From positions 41,983,648 through 42,047,647 of the forward strand of contig CM038221.1 of NCBI GenBank assembly GCA_021442155.1: DNA of 64,000 nt, written 5' to 3'. This DNA is from Cymbidium sinense. Lineage: Eukaryota; Streptophyta; Magnoliopsida; Asparagales; Orchidaceae. Position numbers and translations under genes: made by a program. The number at the start of each line of letters is the position of its first letter. Within the stretch, counting starts at the first letter, position 1. Positions 51,463 through 62,500 of this stretch are shown piece by piece. Below the pieces are notes generated by a model. That model made no database searches and was not told the DNA's origin. It saw only the letters and a list, made by a program, of their open reading frames with translations.

Positions 51463-54400
51463 ATTTGACCACAAACCACTTTGAAAGAGCAAAAAATGAT
51501 ATTTAGGTGGTTATGCAGTTAGATTCCCAATATTTTTTTTATGACATTTGTTGTATGTTTATTGTGGTTGAATATGTTTTAGAATAGATAAAAGTTTCTC
51601 TAAGAACAACATCAAGGTTCACACAGTATTCTTTGGCTTAATGTAATCCCCACTCCCCTCCCCCAACAAGCACACACAGACGCGCACACGCATTGCTATG
51701 AGGCTGTTAAAAGAGTTACTCAATTGTTTGATTGTTTTAGTCTGTATGTTGTAAAGTGGATATTTTCATGATTCAAGCCATAAAAATGTTGTCACAATTG
51801 TAGCAACCAAATCGCTGTATTTCCAAATTAAATCATTAAATATCTTATTTTTATATTTATTCATATCTTAGATAGATAATAAAAACAATGGAACTAAATG
51901 GTATCTTCATGAATTTCCTTAAACGTTTCGTCTTTCCAAAAAATCCTTGAAGTGTTTCTCTCTGTTGGAGATATCTCAACGTTAAAAAAAGACTTTTGAA
52001 ATTTCATGGACTTTTTTGGGTTTTCTCATCTTTTTTTGGTTTAAAAAATGGTGGATACACATTTGACACTGATGTTCGTTGACACACTGTAAATATTTGT
52101 AAGGTTTCTAAATGGCAACTTTGTTAGAATCCACTAATAGTTTGATATACCTATTATAAAAGATATCCCATCATAATTATAATGCAATTAAAGGGTGATG
52201 AAATTCCTGACATGCAAACCTTGAATTTATCTATAATTTCTAATATAATTTTATTCAAAATGTAGCAACCTTCATACGTGAAAACATGCCAAATGGTTAA
52301 AAGCTTCTTGGCCACATTTATAGTAGTTGAACCTAGTAGAAGCAGGCTTTACAGTGTAATTGTGTATTTCACCTCAAAAAATTATCATCACTATCATAGG
52401 CCTCATCTAAACTATTTGGTTTTGTCTCCATGACTTCTCAATCTCCATTAATTCCTCCTAAAAAAATACGCTGAGTTTATTTTACAGTCAACAAACACTT
52501 AATATAATACAATCATAATACACCTAACAAAACAGCACTCTTAGGGTGACCCTCCAGTCTCCATGCGCTGGTGTTGTTGACTTCATATTGCAGTGAACCT
52601 CCTAACAGAACAACGACCTCCCATGTAACACTGAACCTTGAGCTCTTATTGTTGTTGACTTCGTTTTTCAAAATTTCTTATAAGCTAGATCAGTGAGATA
52701 AATTAGTATTGAATTAGAGTTGAACACAATTTGATGTCATTTTCATATGTGATACTGAATTTGAGTTGACTTACATCATGCTTTATGCTGTGCATCTACT
52801 TTAACATTAGGCCATTGTTTTGGAATATAATATAGGATACCTTAACTTTCATGTATTAGATGACGCCTATATATTTATACTGAAACAGACCATCAAGTTA
52901 GTGAAACTAAAGCTTTTTTTTGATTCAGTTTAGTTTAAAAGATTTCAAAAAAAACTATTTGTCTCTTAAAAGGCTAAAACGGAGCTTTCAAATAAAATGA
53001 AAAAACGCAGCTTCAAAAGACACTATTCAAACGAGTATCAAAATCAGAAATTCACGTTTTTCAACGCAAAACGCACTAAAAAAGCCCTCCCAAACGAAGC
53101 CTAAAACTCTACCTCTAAGTTTCAAGCTGAAACTGAAACTTAGAGCTTATGCTTACCAAGGATTCTTATTGTCCTGAGATTCAACTATCATTTTAGCAAT
53201 GTTGTTTGTGCTTTTGAACTGTGATTTGGTATCACGAGTTCAATATTCTTATTTATGCAATAAGTTACTGTTCATCTTTCTTTTGGTTCCAGCTTCAAAT
53301 GTTGGCAGCACGGCTCACTGATCTTTGGAATCTGATGGATACTTCCCCCGAGGAGCGCAACTTATTCAGGCACATAACCTCTAATATATCTGCTACCATT
53401 GATGAGGTCATTGTTCCTGGAGCCCTTGCACTTGATATAATTGAGCAGGTTGGAAACACGCAAACTTTTGACACTTGAAAGTCAGCACTTTCTTTACTGT
53501 TATTGCTAGTGTTGCTAATTTTCTTATTTATAAAGGCTGAAGAGGAAGTTGAGAGGTTGGATCAACTGAAGGCTAGCAGAATGAAAGAAATAGCAATGAA
53601 GAAACAGTCTGAACTCGAAGATATATATGCTCATGCTCACATAGAGGTTGATTCAGCAGCAGCAGAAAAGAAAATTGTGGCTTTAATAGAGTCCGGGAAC
53701 ATCGAGCCTTCGGAACTATTTACTGAAATGGATAATAAAATTTTAAAAGCTAAGGAGGAGGCCTTGAGTAGAAAGGAAATATTGGAAAAGGTTGAGAAAT
53801 GGATGTCCGCTTGCGAAGAAGAGAGCTGGCTTGATGATTACAACAGGGTAATGGCATGTTTTGTTCTTCCCAAGATTGCATATTTTTATACCATTTTAGC
53901 TTGTTGGTTTCTGTCATATGTAAAACATTTTAGATTTTCTGATACTTTTTTTTGCCGTTTCAGGATGAAAACAGATATAACTCTAGCAGAGGGGCACACT
54001 TGAATCTCAAGAGAGCCGAAAAAGCTCGCATACTGGTTAACAAGATTCCAGGTACTTGCGAGAGATGATTATACTTATTTCCCTTTGGGCTCATTTGTTT
54101 GTTCCAAGTTAACAGCTGCTTTAAAAAATAAAAAAAATTACTAAACGTAAACCCTCTGCTAGAATACTTAGATTTCAATTTTACATAAAAAAAACTTAAA
54201 ACTTAACCATCATTTTTTAAAATATATTTTCCATCTGCTAAACGTAACCAAATGAACCCTTGCATGTAATAAGAGATCTGTCTTTCCATGAAAGCACAAG
54301 ATTGCTGTGTATTGTATGGTTGAGTTTTGCCCTTGGAAAACTAGGTTGACTTCTCCGCAGTGTCTAGATTGATACTTTTGCTGTTGCCAGGCCTTGTTGA

Positions 54401-54986
54401 TGCTCTAGTCTCTAAGACTCGAGCATGGGAGGATGCTCATGGCATCTCATTTACATATGATGGTGTTTCTCTGCTCGCCATGCTCGATGAGTACACCATG
54501 CTGAGGCTTGACAGGGAGGAAGAGAAGCGCCGGCTGAGGGTAAATATCAAATTCTCTATTCTTATTCCTTTTCTATACTGGCTGAGGGAGTTTATTGCTA
54601 TTTAGGTTGAAATTCTGAAGTGGGGGCATGAATGCTAATAATTTCATCAGTTTATCAGCTTTTTTGTATTCTTAACTTCTTTCTAGGATCAGAAACGCTT
54701 CCATGAACAGCTAGCTACAGAACAAGAAGCCTTATTTGGATCAAAGCCAAGCCCAGCACGAACATCGAGCGTGAAGAAGACAGTCGGCCCTCGTGTTAAT
54801 GGAGGCGCGCTTAGTCGCAGACTTTCTATGAACAGTCATCATGGAAGCAACAATGGTGTAAGATCAGCAAGCAGGGACGGTAAGAAAGACAACCGGCTCT
54901 CAGCCCCTGCAAACTACGTTGCCATTGCAAAAGAAGATGCTACTACCTTCCCCACCGGGAATGATCAAGTACTTTCTTCTCCATGA
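47005..54986 (+). CDS. MAP65-1: MAP65/ASE1/PRC1-family microtubule-bundling protein, MAP65-1/-2-like, nine coding exons
   Basis: Coding exons join as 47005-47076, 47157-47360, 48139-48396, 48470-48685, 53293-53448, 53536-53847, 53964-54051, 54391-54539 and 54687-54986. All introns are GT...AG; all junctions are phase 0 except exon 7/8 (phase 1, giving Gly436 in KIPGLVDAL). The product is 584 residues, close to the usual ~587 for plant MAP65-1. The family forms antiparallel dimers that cross-link microtubules about 25-30 nm apart in cortical arrays, spindle and phragmoplast. Seen: [19 protein letters not shown] at residues 15-33, the coiled-coil rod (about 25-300, including [16 protein letters not shown]), and the family microtubule-binding core [18 protein letters not shown] (389-406) followed by [16 protein letters not shown] (415-430). 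The tail is basic and Ser-rich with a Ser-Pro at 507 and RRLS at 529-532. The tail ends QVLSSP, like the QVPASP end I recall for Arabidopsis MAP65-1. No frame break is seen. The start is the only ATG in frame with the conserved N-terminus. The paralogue number (1 versus 2) is inferred. Confidence 0.95.
49900..49990 (+). repeat. Short imperfect tandem duplication in MAP65 intron 4
   Basis: Two copies of a unit beginning ATCATCATTAG and ending TTTCTTTGTGAATATT or TTGCTTTGTGAATATT follow each other about 70 bases apart. The surrounding sequence is simple AT-rich intron. No function is inferred. Confidence 0.5.
50300..50900 (-). pseudogene. RTE-type LINE reverse transcriptase fragment, antisense within MAP65 intron 4
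   Basis: The minus strand translates, with many stops and frame changes, to pieces matching plant RTE reverse transcriptase. [14 protein letters not shown] (about 50629-50667) matches the IQNCTNYRGIKL motif. QIVFMLGRN (about 50524-50550) matches [18 protein letters not shown] followed by FIDIEI (about 50459-50500) matches the motif A region [19 protein letters not shown]. The catalytic Asp context is degraded (FIDIEISL). A weak GRPxLT-like stretch near 50060 may be the C-terminal part. It is old and inactive, and it lies opposite to host transcription. Confidence 0.65.
51367..51474 (+). mobile_element. Severely 5'-truncated RTE LINE tail (76 bp) with a perfect 16-bp target site duplication
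   Basis: TGTTATTTGACCACAA occurs at 51367-51382 and again at 51459-51474. Between them are 76 bases ending in CCCCACCTAGTGGGATTAAG (51410-51427) and then a run of TTG repeats, which is the 3' terminus typical of plant TTG-tailed RTE LINEs. The last TTG merges with the start of the second target copy. Both duplications are identical, so the insertion looks recent relative to the rest of intron 4. It is in the same orientation as the host gene. Confidence 0.9.
54084..54262. mobile_element. MITE-like element in MAP65 intron 7
   Basis: GGGCTCATTTG (54087-54097) and CAAATGAACCC (54249-54259) are inverted copies with one mismatch, and weaker similarity continues inwards. The ~175-bp interior is AT-rich with AGCAG/AACAGCTGC-like pieces resembling plant hAT-type MITEs. 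CCCTT abuts both ends, which may be part of a duplication. No coding capacity. The superfamily assignment is tentative. Confidence 0.5.
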
Positions 54987-55410
54987 AAAATATTTTAGGG
55001 TTAAGATACTTCTGTGCTTCAATATTCTTCTATTTCTGGTTGATAGGTGCTTAGGGTTAGGGATGCTTGTTCTTGTGAACATAGGTTTAAGTTGGGAGTA
55101 AGCATGAGATTCTTTTAACTCTAGGAACATAATTCCAGTTCATGTGGAGAGACCTGCTCTGTATTTCTTGTAGTTTGCTGTAGTGTGTAGATAGCCTGTG
55201 CTCTAGCAACCTGTTCTGCTAATTTGAACCTTGATACAATCATTTTACTGTCTTTTGATCCGTTGATTGAGTGCGTTTGAATAGTTATCAAGTAGCCGTT
55301 ACTTTTTGAAACGAACTTTGATTTCTGCAGCTTGGTAAAGTTTGTGGCCCTTTGGTACATTGGTTGTAATCTGTTGTTTGAAGGAAATTGAAGAACTTAA
55401 ATGAAATTTT
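54987..55410 (+). other. MAP65 3' UTR and probable polyadenylation region
   Basis: Sequence after the stop codon stays less AT-rich than the flanks until about 55.4 kb. T/G-rich runs (TTGGTTGTAATCTGTTGTTT, about 55360-55379) precede an AATGAAA near 55400, a plausible plant near-upstream element. No ORF of interest. The 3' end is estimated, not seen. Confidence 0.45.
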
Positions 55411-55556
55411 AATTATTTGAGTCGATTATGGAATATAATACAAGTTCATAATCAACATAAGTTTTCTCTTTTATCAGAAGTTTTTTTTTTTTTTTGAGTA
55501 TTTTCAAGTTGTAATTAATTTTAAGAATAATATTCCTTTGAGAGAGTGAGATCTCA

Positions 55557-55590
<34 letters not shown>

Positions 55591-56635
55591 TATGGAATAT
55601 TTTATGAGCTTTGATAAGTATAGATGATCATAAAATTTTCTGGACTTAAAAATCTCAGATGCATATTTTATATAAATTTTTGTTTTGTTTTTTCAAAACG
55701 ATGCTTGAAAATAGTACAAAGTTAGGGTAGGTGAGAGATGGAGTGCTTCAAATTATCTTAGATTTGATTCACTCTTTATTAATGAGACACATAGTATATA
55801 TGTCTTATATATATTTAAATATCTAATATTTTATTTTTTATATTTACATAATTAATACATAATTTTTTAGTATTATATCAAATCTAATTTTATCATTAAT
55901 TTTTTAAAGTGAATTGAATCTCATCATGTATAGAAAATTGTTATTTTTATAAATGTTAAATTTTAGGTGTTTCATTGCATAATTATGTACTATATATATA
56001 AATTTCTAAAAAATTTATTAGGTGGACAATTTATTTAAATTTTGAGGTTTATATTTTATAAGTTAGATATTAAGAAAATATTTAGGAAAGAGGATTTTTG
56101 ATGTTATAATTAAGGACATCAATTAAAAATTAGGGAATTTATTTATATATCACACAAATTTTATATATTTATGTATTTAATATTTTAATTTTAATTTTTT
56201 ACATCTATATAATATCTTAATATTCAATATACATTAAAGATATTATCAACACTCATTTTTTTAAAGTAAATATTTAATTTTAAGTATAGACATGTAAATA
56301 TATAAAAATTATGTGATATGTATGTAAATTTTTCTTAAAAAATTATCGCCATGTGTAATGCCTCAAATTTAAATATAGTGCAATCGAATGAAAAAGAATC
56401 GCAATTTAAAATCTCATATGGCATGTAATTGATTTAGAAGTGATGACTCAATGGTGTAATATAAACTTCATTATTTTAATTTAAAAAATTAGGTTTTATT
56501 ACTTAATTACTTAGCTAAGCGGCTCAATAGCTCTTTTTAAATTATTGGTCCACAAGTGATATTTTTTTCTACTAATTATGTATTTATTCGTTAGGTTGAG
56601 TTTAATCCTTGTTATATATATATATATATATCTAT
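55411..56635. other. AT-rich intergenic sequence with two small TA microsatellites
   Basis: TA repeats occur at 55557-55584 and 56613-56631. The rest is A/T-rich with no ORF of note. It may include decayed gypsy sequence downstream of the gag remnant, but I could not align any of it. Confidence 0.5.
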
Positions 56636-56639
56636 TAAT

Positions 56640-57210
56640 CTTTTCCTCTCAACTAGCTCATTGAAATCTCTGATATAGAATGAAACTAGTAGTCTCAAAT
56701 TAATTCTCAATCCTCTCAAAAAGTGATAACACTTTTCCTCAAAAGTGCTAACAAGCTGAGAGACATACCTAGCAAGAACTCTATCTCATACTGCATCACC
56801 GTCTTATTCTCTTGAACCAACTCAAAAATATCTCTTGCATATCTTGTCTAGCTAATAAAGGTCCAAACTAATATCTAAAAGTACTTCCAAGTGATCTCAA
56901 CATTCAACTTGCCTTGAAATTTCTCCCACTGTTGGCCTAGTCACCAACACTTAGCCTCACCATCCAACAAAAATAGTACCAGGGGTTCTTACTATTCTTT
57001 GGGCATTACATGCTATCAAAAGATTCCTTTAATATGAGTAACCATTCTTCAGCTATTTTAGGCTCCACTACTCCCTTGAAATGAGGTAGCTTCAATCTCA
57101 AGAATAATTGCAAATATCTATCTCCCTCCTCTACTCTTGAAGTAAACATTCTGCTTTGAGAATCACCCATTAATTGGGCTACCAAATAAACTATGTCATA
57201 GAATCTGATG
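56640..57210 (-). pseudogene. Ty3/gypsy gag (retrotransposon gag domain) remnant
   Basis: Minus-strand frames give GDRYLQLFLRLKLPHFKGVV then EPKIAEEWLLILKESFDSM (about 57105-57005), matching the plant gypsy gag pattern FLRLKPPxFxG..EPxxAExWLxxxEKxFxxM. Further on, in other frames, are CWMVRLSVGD-like (DGEAxxWW) and, near 56730-56640, STFEEKCYHFLRGLRINLRL-like and FNELVER-like pieces. Several frameshifts and stops. The protease/RT/integrase part that should follow towards lower coordinates is not seen. Confidence 0.7.
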
Positions 57211-57450
57211 TCATAGGTCCAACTATGCTCTATATCACCCTAACTTGATTGGAACTTTGGCTATTATCACATCTTGATATTAATTCATAATTTCTCAATA
57301 GTTACACATGATATGCACATACATAAATTTAATTTAATACACATAAAAGAAGAGTAAAAAAAAAAAAATTAAAGCTACCCAAATTTCTATCACATATCTA
57401 TTAATAATTCCTATAGCTCTGGTTACAAATTAATTTCTTCAAATCTATTA

Positions 57451-57461
57451 CTTTGATACCA
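57451..57461 (-). other. Primer binding site of the gypsy element (initiator Met-tRNA type)
   Basis: On the minus strand TGGTATCAAAG, close to the usual TGGTATCAGAG. It lies 10 bases after an LTR end reading GGGTTGCGACA, the typical spacing and context for plant Ty3/gypsy elements whose LTRs end in ..CGACA, and about 240 bases before the gag remnant in the same orientation. Confidence 0.7.
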
Positions 57462-57471
57462 CTTTAGTAAG

Positions 57472-58900
57472 TGTCGCAACCCGATCTGATGTAAACCATC
57501 ATTTCAAGAAAGGTCACACGTGTCAAGATCATAATAATTGATCATATACTCAAGATTTATTTAAAAAGAGTTTGATTTTTTTTTTTTAAATATCACAAAT
57601 ACAGAGCCACTATTATCATCAAAATATCATGAAATAAAACTAGTCAACATCACATCATATCATAATTGTACTATCAAAAGAACATACAAAATAATCATAT
57701 TATAATTCTTTCACATATAAAAATGTATAATATCATGAATGTCAAAAGAATACATCTAAAATAACAACATACCTAAGGTCGAATTCTCAACAGTAACCAA
57801 TAATCTCTACTCAATATGAGTTTTATTTTTTTATGAAATAATACATACGAATACAACAAGGGCGAGTAATAATAGCTTAATTGGGCCAGTCAAAATCTAT
57901 ACACAAAAAGAAAATAATAGATATTTACCAAAAAAGCTATTTTATAAAAAATAAAATACACTTTAAATGAATTAAAATAACATTTTAATAGGTCACATGC
58001 TATGTCTATGAATAGTGTCAATATAAAAACTAATGTCGATCGTAAGCATATGTCAAGCAATAGTGTAAGTAACATGTCAAAAATAAAGTAAGACAATAAA
58101 AAATAATAATAATTTTTATTTAAAATATTTTATAATTTTTATTTCGCCTCTTATATCTTCAATTCTACATATACTTTCACTTGTTCAGTTTCCTCTTTAA
58201 CCCTAATATCTCCACCTCCACGTATTCACATATGTTTAGACGTATAACACATAGATGGATAATTTTATAGGTGCACAGGCTTTTATAACTCAACTTGAAT
58301 GTACATAAAATACAGTTATGTAACCCCCTGCACTTCTTTACCATTTCTTGCTTGTTTTGCACATATCTTTTGATATATAAGCATTGAATATTATCATTTT
58401 TGGTATATATAAATCACATCAAATAAGTTGCAAAAATTTATAAATATCAGTTGTTACAACTAACTATAAAAATCACAGATAAATTTGTGTGCGTACATCA
58501 ACAATCAAAATTTATAAAACTATTTATATGCAATATCCAAAATAACATTTTAAAGTTTTTTTGTTCTATAAATTTATCAAGCTCAATATACTCATTAAAA
58601 TATATAAAATATTATACACCATAAAATACCTGGTAAAAATTTTATTTTTTTATGTCAATATATCCAATGTAGTTCTTTTACAACATACGAGAAGTTATAT
58701 GATTAAAATTTTATAAATCTTTTTAAATCTAGGTTTGAATAAAATTCAACCAGATAAAATATCAAAAATACACTTTCTCTCACCTCGCTCTCTTTCTATC
58801 TCTTTCTTTCTCTAACCAATTCTTTGTTTGGAGAAATGAAGAAAATGAGAGAGTAGATTTGGATATTTATTAAATAAATAAATAAAAATATATATTATTT
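57472..58900 (-). mobile_element. LTR of the minus-strand Ty3/gypsy element; far edge uncertain
   Basis: The right-hand LTR terminus is fixed by TGTCGCAACCCGATCTGATG at 57472 (minus strand ...GGGTTGCGACA). The LTR extends upstream on the minus strand and contains a CT-rich run (58785-58815, GA-rich on the minus strand), often seen in the leader/U5 of such LTRs. The outer edge could not be placed; 58.9 kb is a guess where the sequence becomes featureless. No partner LTR lies downstream of gag in this window. Confidence 0.5.
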
Positions 58901-59546
58901 AATATAAAATGATATAAAGGTAAATATTAAAATTATTATATTTTAATTATAATTTTATATAAATTATATATATATATTGAAATGTATGACTCTAAAAAGT
59001 ATAAAAAATAATCAATAAATAGAACATCATGTCTAGAACACACTAGTAAAAATGATTTGTAAAACAGATGATTCTAAAAAACTCACTTTTACAAAGATGT
59101 TTAATTTCTTAAGAAAGATAAATTCAATAAGGAATCTTTTATTTTATTACTTATAATGCTCATAAAAATAGGTAAAAATATGTTTAAAATAAATCCAAGA
59201 GTACTCTATAATGTGGTGAAGATAGTTTATGAATTGAAAATAAAGCACATCTAAAAAATTTAATTAAATATAGTTAGGTAAATTTTAATGTGTAAAAATT
59301 CTATAAAAATAAAAAATGTGAAAAATCTACAAATAAACCACGTTTAAAATTAGCTTTGAAACTTAAAAAAGATCGATGAAGATAAAATAAACATGCAAGT
59401 TTTATCAGGTCTAAGAAATTATGTCATTATAGGTGAATCTAATTATTATAGAAGTAATTGTCATAATAGGTTATTAAGCTAATCTCCTAAAGACCTAAAA
59501 GGTTCCAAGTCATAACTTGGGTGATTAAGATTATTTAAAAAACTAT
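58901..59546. other. AT-rich intergenic sequence
   Basis: No gene or recognisable repeat seen. The last bases (AACTAT) form the target of the family X element beginning at 59547; ACTAT (59542-59546) would be its 5-bp duplication, to be sought at the far end beyond the window. Confidence 0.5.
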
Positions 59547-62500
59547 TGTTGACCTCACTTTTGGAGTGAGGATTGACTCATCCTTTCTTAGACTTAGGAG
59601 GCTTCTATGCACTAGGATTTCTCTAGTCATATGACACTTATAGTGATTAGGTGAACACTAAATCTAAGCCTAGAGACTAAGGAAGATGTGCCATAGGTTC
59701 AGGCTATACCTTGAGACCAAGGGAACCTACCGATCCTACGGCCTAAATCATGCCCCATGCCTATCCACTCATGCAAATCTAACCTCAAATCAATACAATC
59801 AATCTCAATTGAATTTTGTTTCATATCCAAGCTCCAAGCCAAATTAACTTAACCTTTAACCTAAATCAATTCCACCATCACCATATGGATCCAACCCAAA
59901 GCCTATTCAATTGAAACCAAATCCAATTGAAATATACAAAAGCACTCTAACTATTCAAATATCTATTTCAAACCCTTCCAAAACCCGCAATCAATATCAA
60001 ACCAATCAAACTAATTCAATCAACCTAACATCCCATTTGACCTACGGGGTCCATATGAGCCAAAATTTAATTAAATTCAAATCAATTGCAATCAAAGCCA
60101 CCAATCAACCCTAAATCAATTATCAAACTCAGCTCAACCCAATTCAACCTAATCTACCTCCAATTGACCCATTTGTTTCACTTGACTTAAAGTGACCTAA
60201 ATGACCCATTTGATCCAAACTCTAATTCAACCCAAATTGGATTAAGTCAACTCATTCAATACCTTCTACAATGATTGTTGATCACCCTTGATTGTCCAAT
60301 TGCAATCAATTGGGTCAAACCAAGCTAATTTGATCACTTGACCCAAGTTGACCTAATTAGCCTATATAAACCAAAATGAACCAAATCTCATTCCAATTCA
60401 AATCAATTGAAACCAATGATTACTACCAACCATAAATTGATCCTTGAACATAAATCAACCATCAATTGAAATAAAATAATCAACTTGGGCATTTAACCTA
60501 AGTAGACCCAATTTGACCTAAAGGGCCAAATTGGGCCAAATCAAATTGATTGAAACCAGTGACTCAAATATATTATAAATTGATTATCGAACATGATCCA
60601 ACCTTCAATTGAACTTAATTTGACCAAACCCAATTGACTGATTTAGCCCAAATTGACTGAGCTAAATCATTCCCAAATCTAAATTAATCCAAATACACAC
60701 GTACAATCATTCTTAAATCATCATTTAAACCTAAACTAACCCTCTACCCAAGATAATTTGGTCAATTTAACCAAATTGGTCAATTTAGCCCATTTGACCA
60801 ATATGAACCCATATGTGCCAAATTCAAATACACTTCAAATTAAACTAAACCAACTGAATCAAAGCATCCCAAATCATCATTTGAACTAAAATAAACTAAC
60901 ATTTTGATCTAATTTGACCAATTGATTAACCTAACCCAAATGAACCCAATTTGACTTACATGAATCAAATTGAGCCAAACCCATTTAAGCTAAGCTCAAA
61001 CCCAACCAAACTTGGTATGACCCATCCTTGGGTCACCATGGGTCAGACCAAATCAAATCCAACCCATCTTGGACACAAATTAAGGCAAAACCCATTGGGT
61101 AAACCCTTCAAAATGGGACAAAATCCCCATTTCGATGGTCAAACCCACTCTCTAACCCTTGACAGCCACCTTAAGCTCAGTTTGGACACTTGGACCACTA
61201 GATAACCTGACCCAAAGTTGATTGGGTTAGTCATGGCTCAAGTGGAGGTGAGCTAACCCAAGCCATGCCATTAGAACACTTGGAGGAGGGGTACACACAT
61301 GTCCATCCCACTCATTACCTTCAGCCATTCAAGGGCCTCCACCTTGACCCCTCCCTGATATCTCTGACTGCCTGTGCTGGCTGGACGTCTACCAAAAGTT
61401 GAACCCATCCTATCCATTAGATCAATCGGGAAGGAGGGTATACTCTTCCCCAACCCATTCAAACCACACAGAGAGCTTCAATGAGTCAAGACGAGCATCC
61501 CTAGAGCTCTCCTGATCTCCCTTGAGCTTCCCATTGCCACCAAGACCAAACCCAAGCGAAACTGAGCCCCTTCTCCATCCAACTCCACTTAAAGCTCACA
61601 AAACTCCAATTAACTTCTTCCACACCTTCCCCAAGCTCCGACAAGGTGAAACAAATCGATTCTCGATCGATTTGAGCACCAGAGACCACTCCTAGACTAA
61701 CTCTAGTGACATTTTCGGTGGCGTTTGGTCCATGGAGCCAATAGCAAAGAGGAAACTCACAAGCTTCTCAACAGGGCTTTGTCTCTTCAAGGCAAAGCGA
61801 CCTCAGTTGTTAGACCGCCGATTTTGAGCTCTGGCGAGTTATCTTTCTGGAAAACTGTAGAAAATTCCTTAGGTGTTGGTTTTTGTGAAGAGTTTTGTGA
61901 TTTCATGCAATTTTCATCATATGATCTCCTTAATCTCTTTCCTAAATGTTTTGGAGTCAATCCCGAAGCCTCATGAGCTCCAATGAGCTTGGATCGAGTG
62001 GAGGAGGGCGGATGGTGTCTATCTTCTAGCGCTCAGGGGGACGAAGGACCACCCACCATCCGTTCCACGTGATTACAACAGACGGCTGTAATTAATCCGC
62101 TAATTTTATTCAATTTTATCCTTTAATATCCGCGAGATTAATCCCCACTGTCCGATCCAAGATTGGATGGTGGGGATGAAAGCGTGTCCACTGTTGTTAC
62201 TCAACATGCTGTGTCGGACAATTTAAGTGGCCAATTACAACACCGCCGCCATGCGTCGACTCAGTGTAGGATTAGGGATTAAAATTTGTTTAATTGCTAT
62301 GAACTTTGAAAAATCATAACTAATTATAAAAAAATTCTAAAAATATGAGTAAACCCATTTTGGAAAGGCTAAACATATAAGAATTTAATAAAAATAATTT
62401 TCCTATATTTTGCACTTTGGACAGTGCTTAATTAGAAATTTTTTTCTAATTAGCTTAATTAAGCCCTAATCACTTGGCTAATGAGTCTCAAATTAAATGT

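Larger units (their letters stand above)
48686..53292 (+). other. MAP65 intron 4, expanded to 4.6 kb by transposons
   Basis: The intron has GT at 48686 and AG at 53291-53292. The gene's other introns are 73-778 bp, so this one is much enlarged. It contains an antisense RTE LINE fragment (about 50300-50900), a short tandem duplication (49900-49990), a 76-bp RTE tail with target duplication (51367-51474) and a possible MITE-like stretch (about 52900-53110, with CCTCCCAAACGAAGCC near its right edge). The rest is unclassified AT-rich sequence. Confidence 0.8.

Noticed and set aside
53503..54003. 166-codon frame as a separate gene
   Set aside because: It is MAP65 exon 6 read through the flanking introns; the conserved part begins at 53536 and ends at a GT splice site at 53848.
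54771..54986. Small basic protein starting at 54771
   Set aside because: It is the tail of MAP65 exon 9, which continues in frame from 54687.
59911..61205. Asn/Pro/Thr-rich frames (59911-60114, 60951-61205) as proteins
   Set aside because: The composition simply reflects the TTGACC/AACCCAAAT repeat bias of this section; they are not conserved in the other copies.
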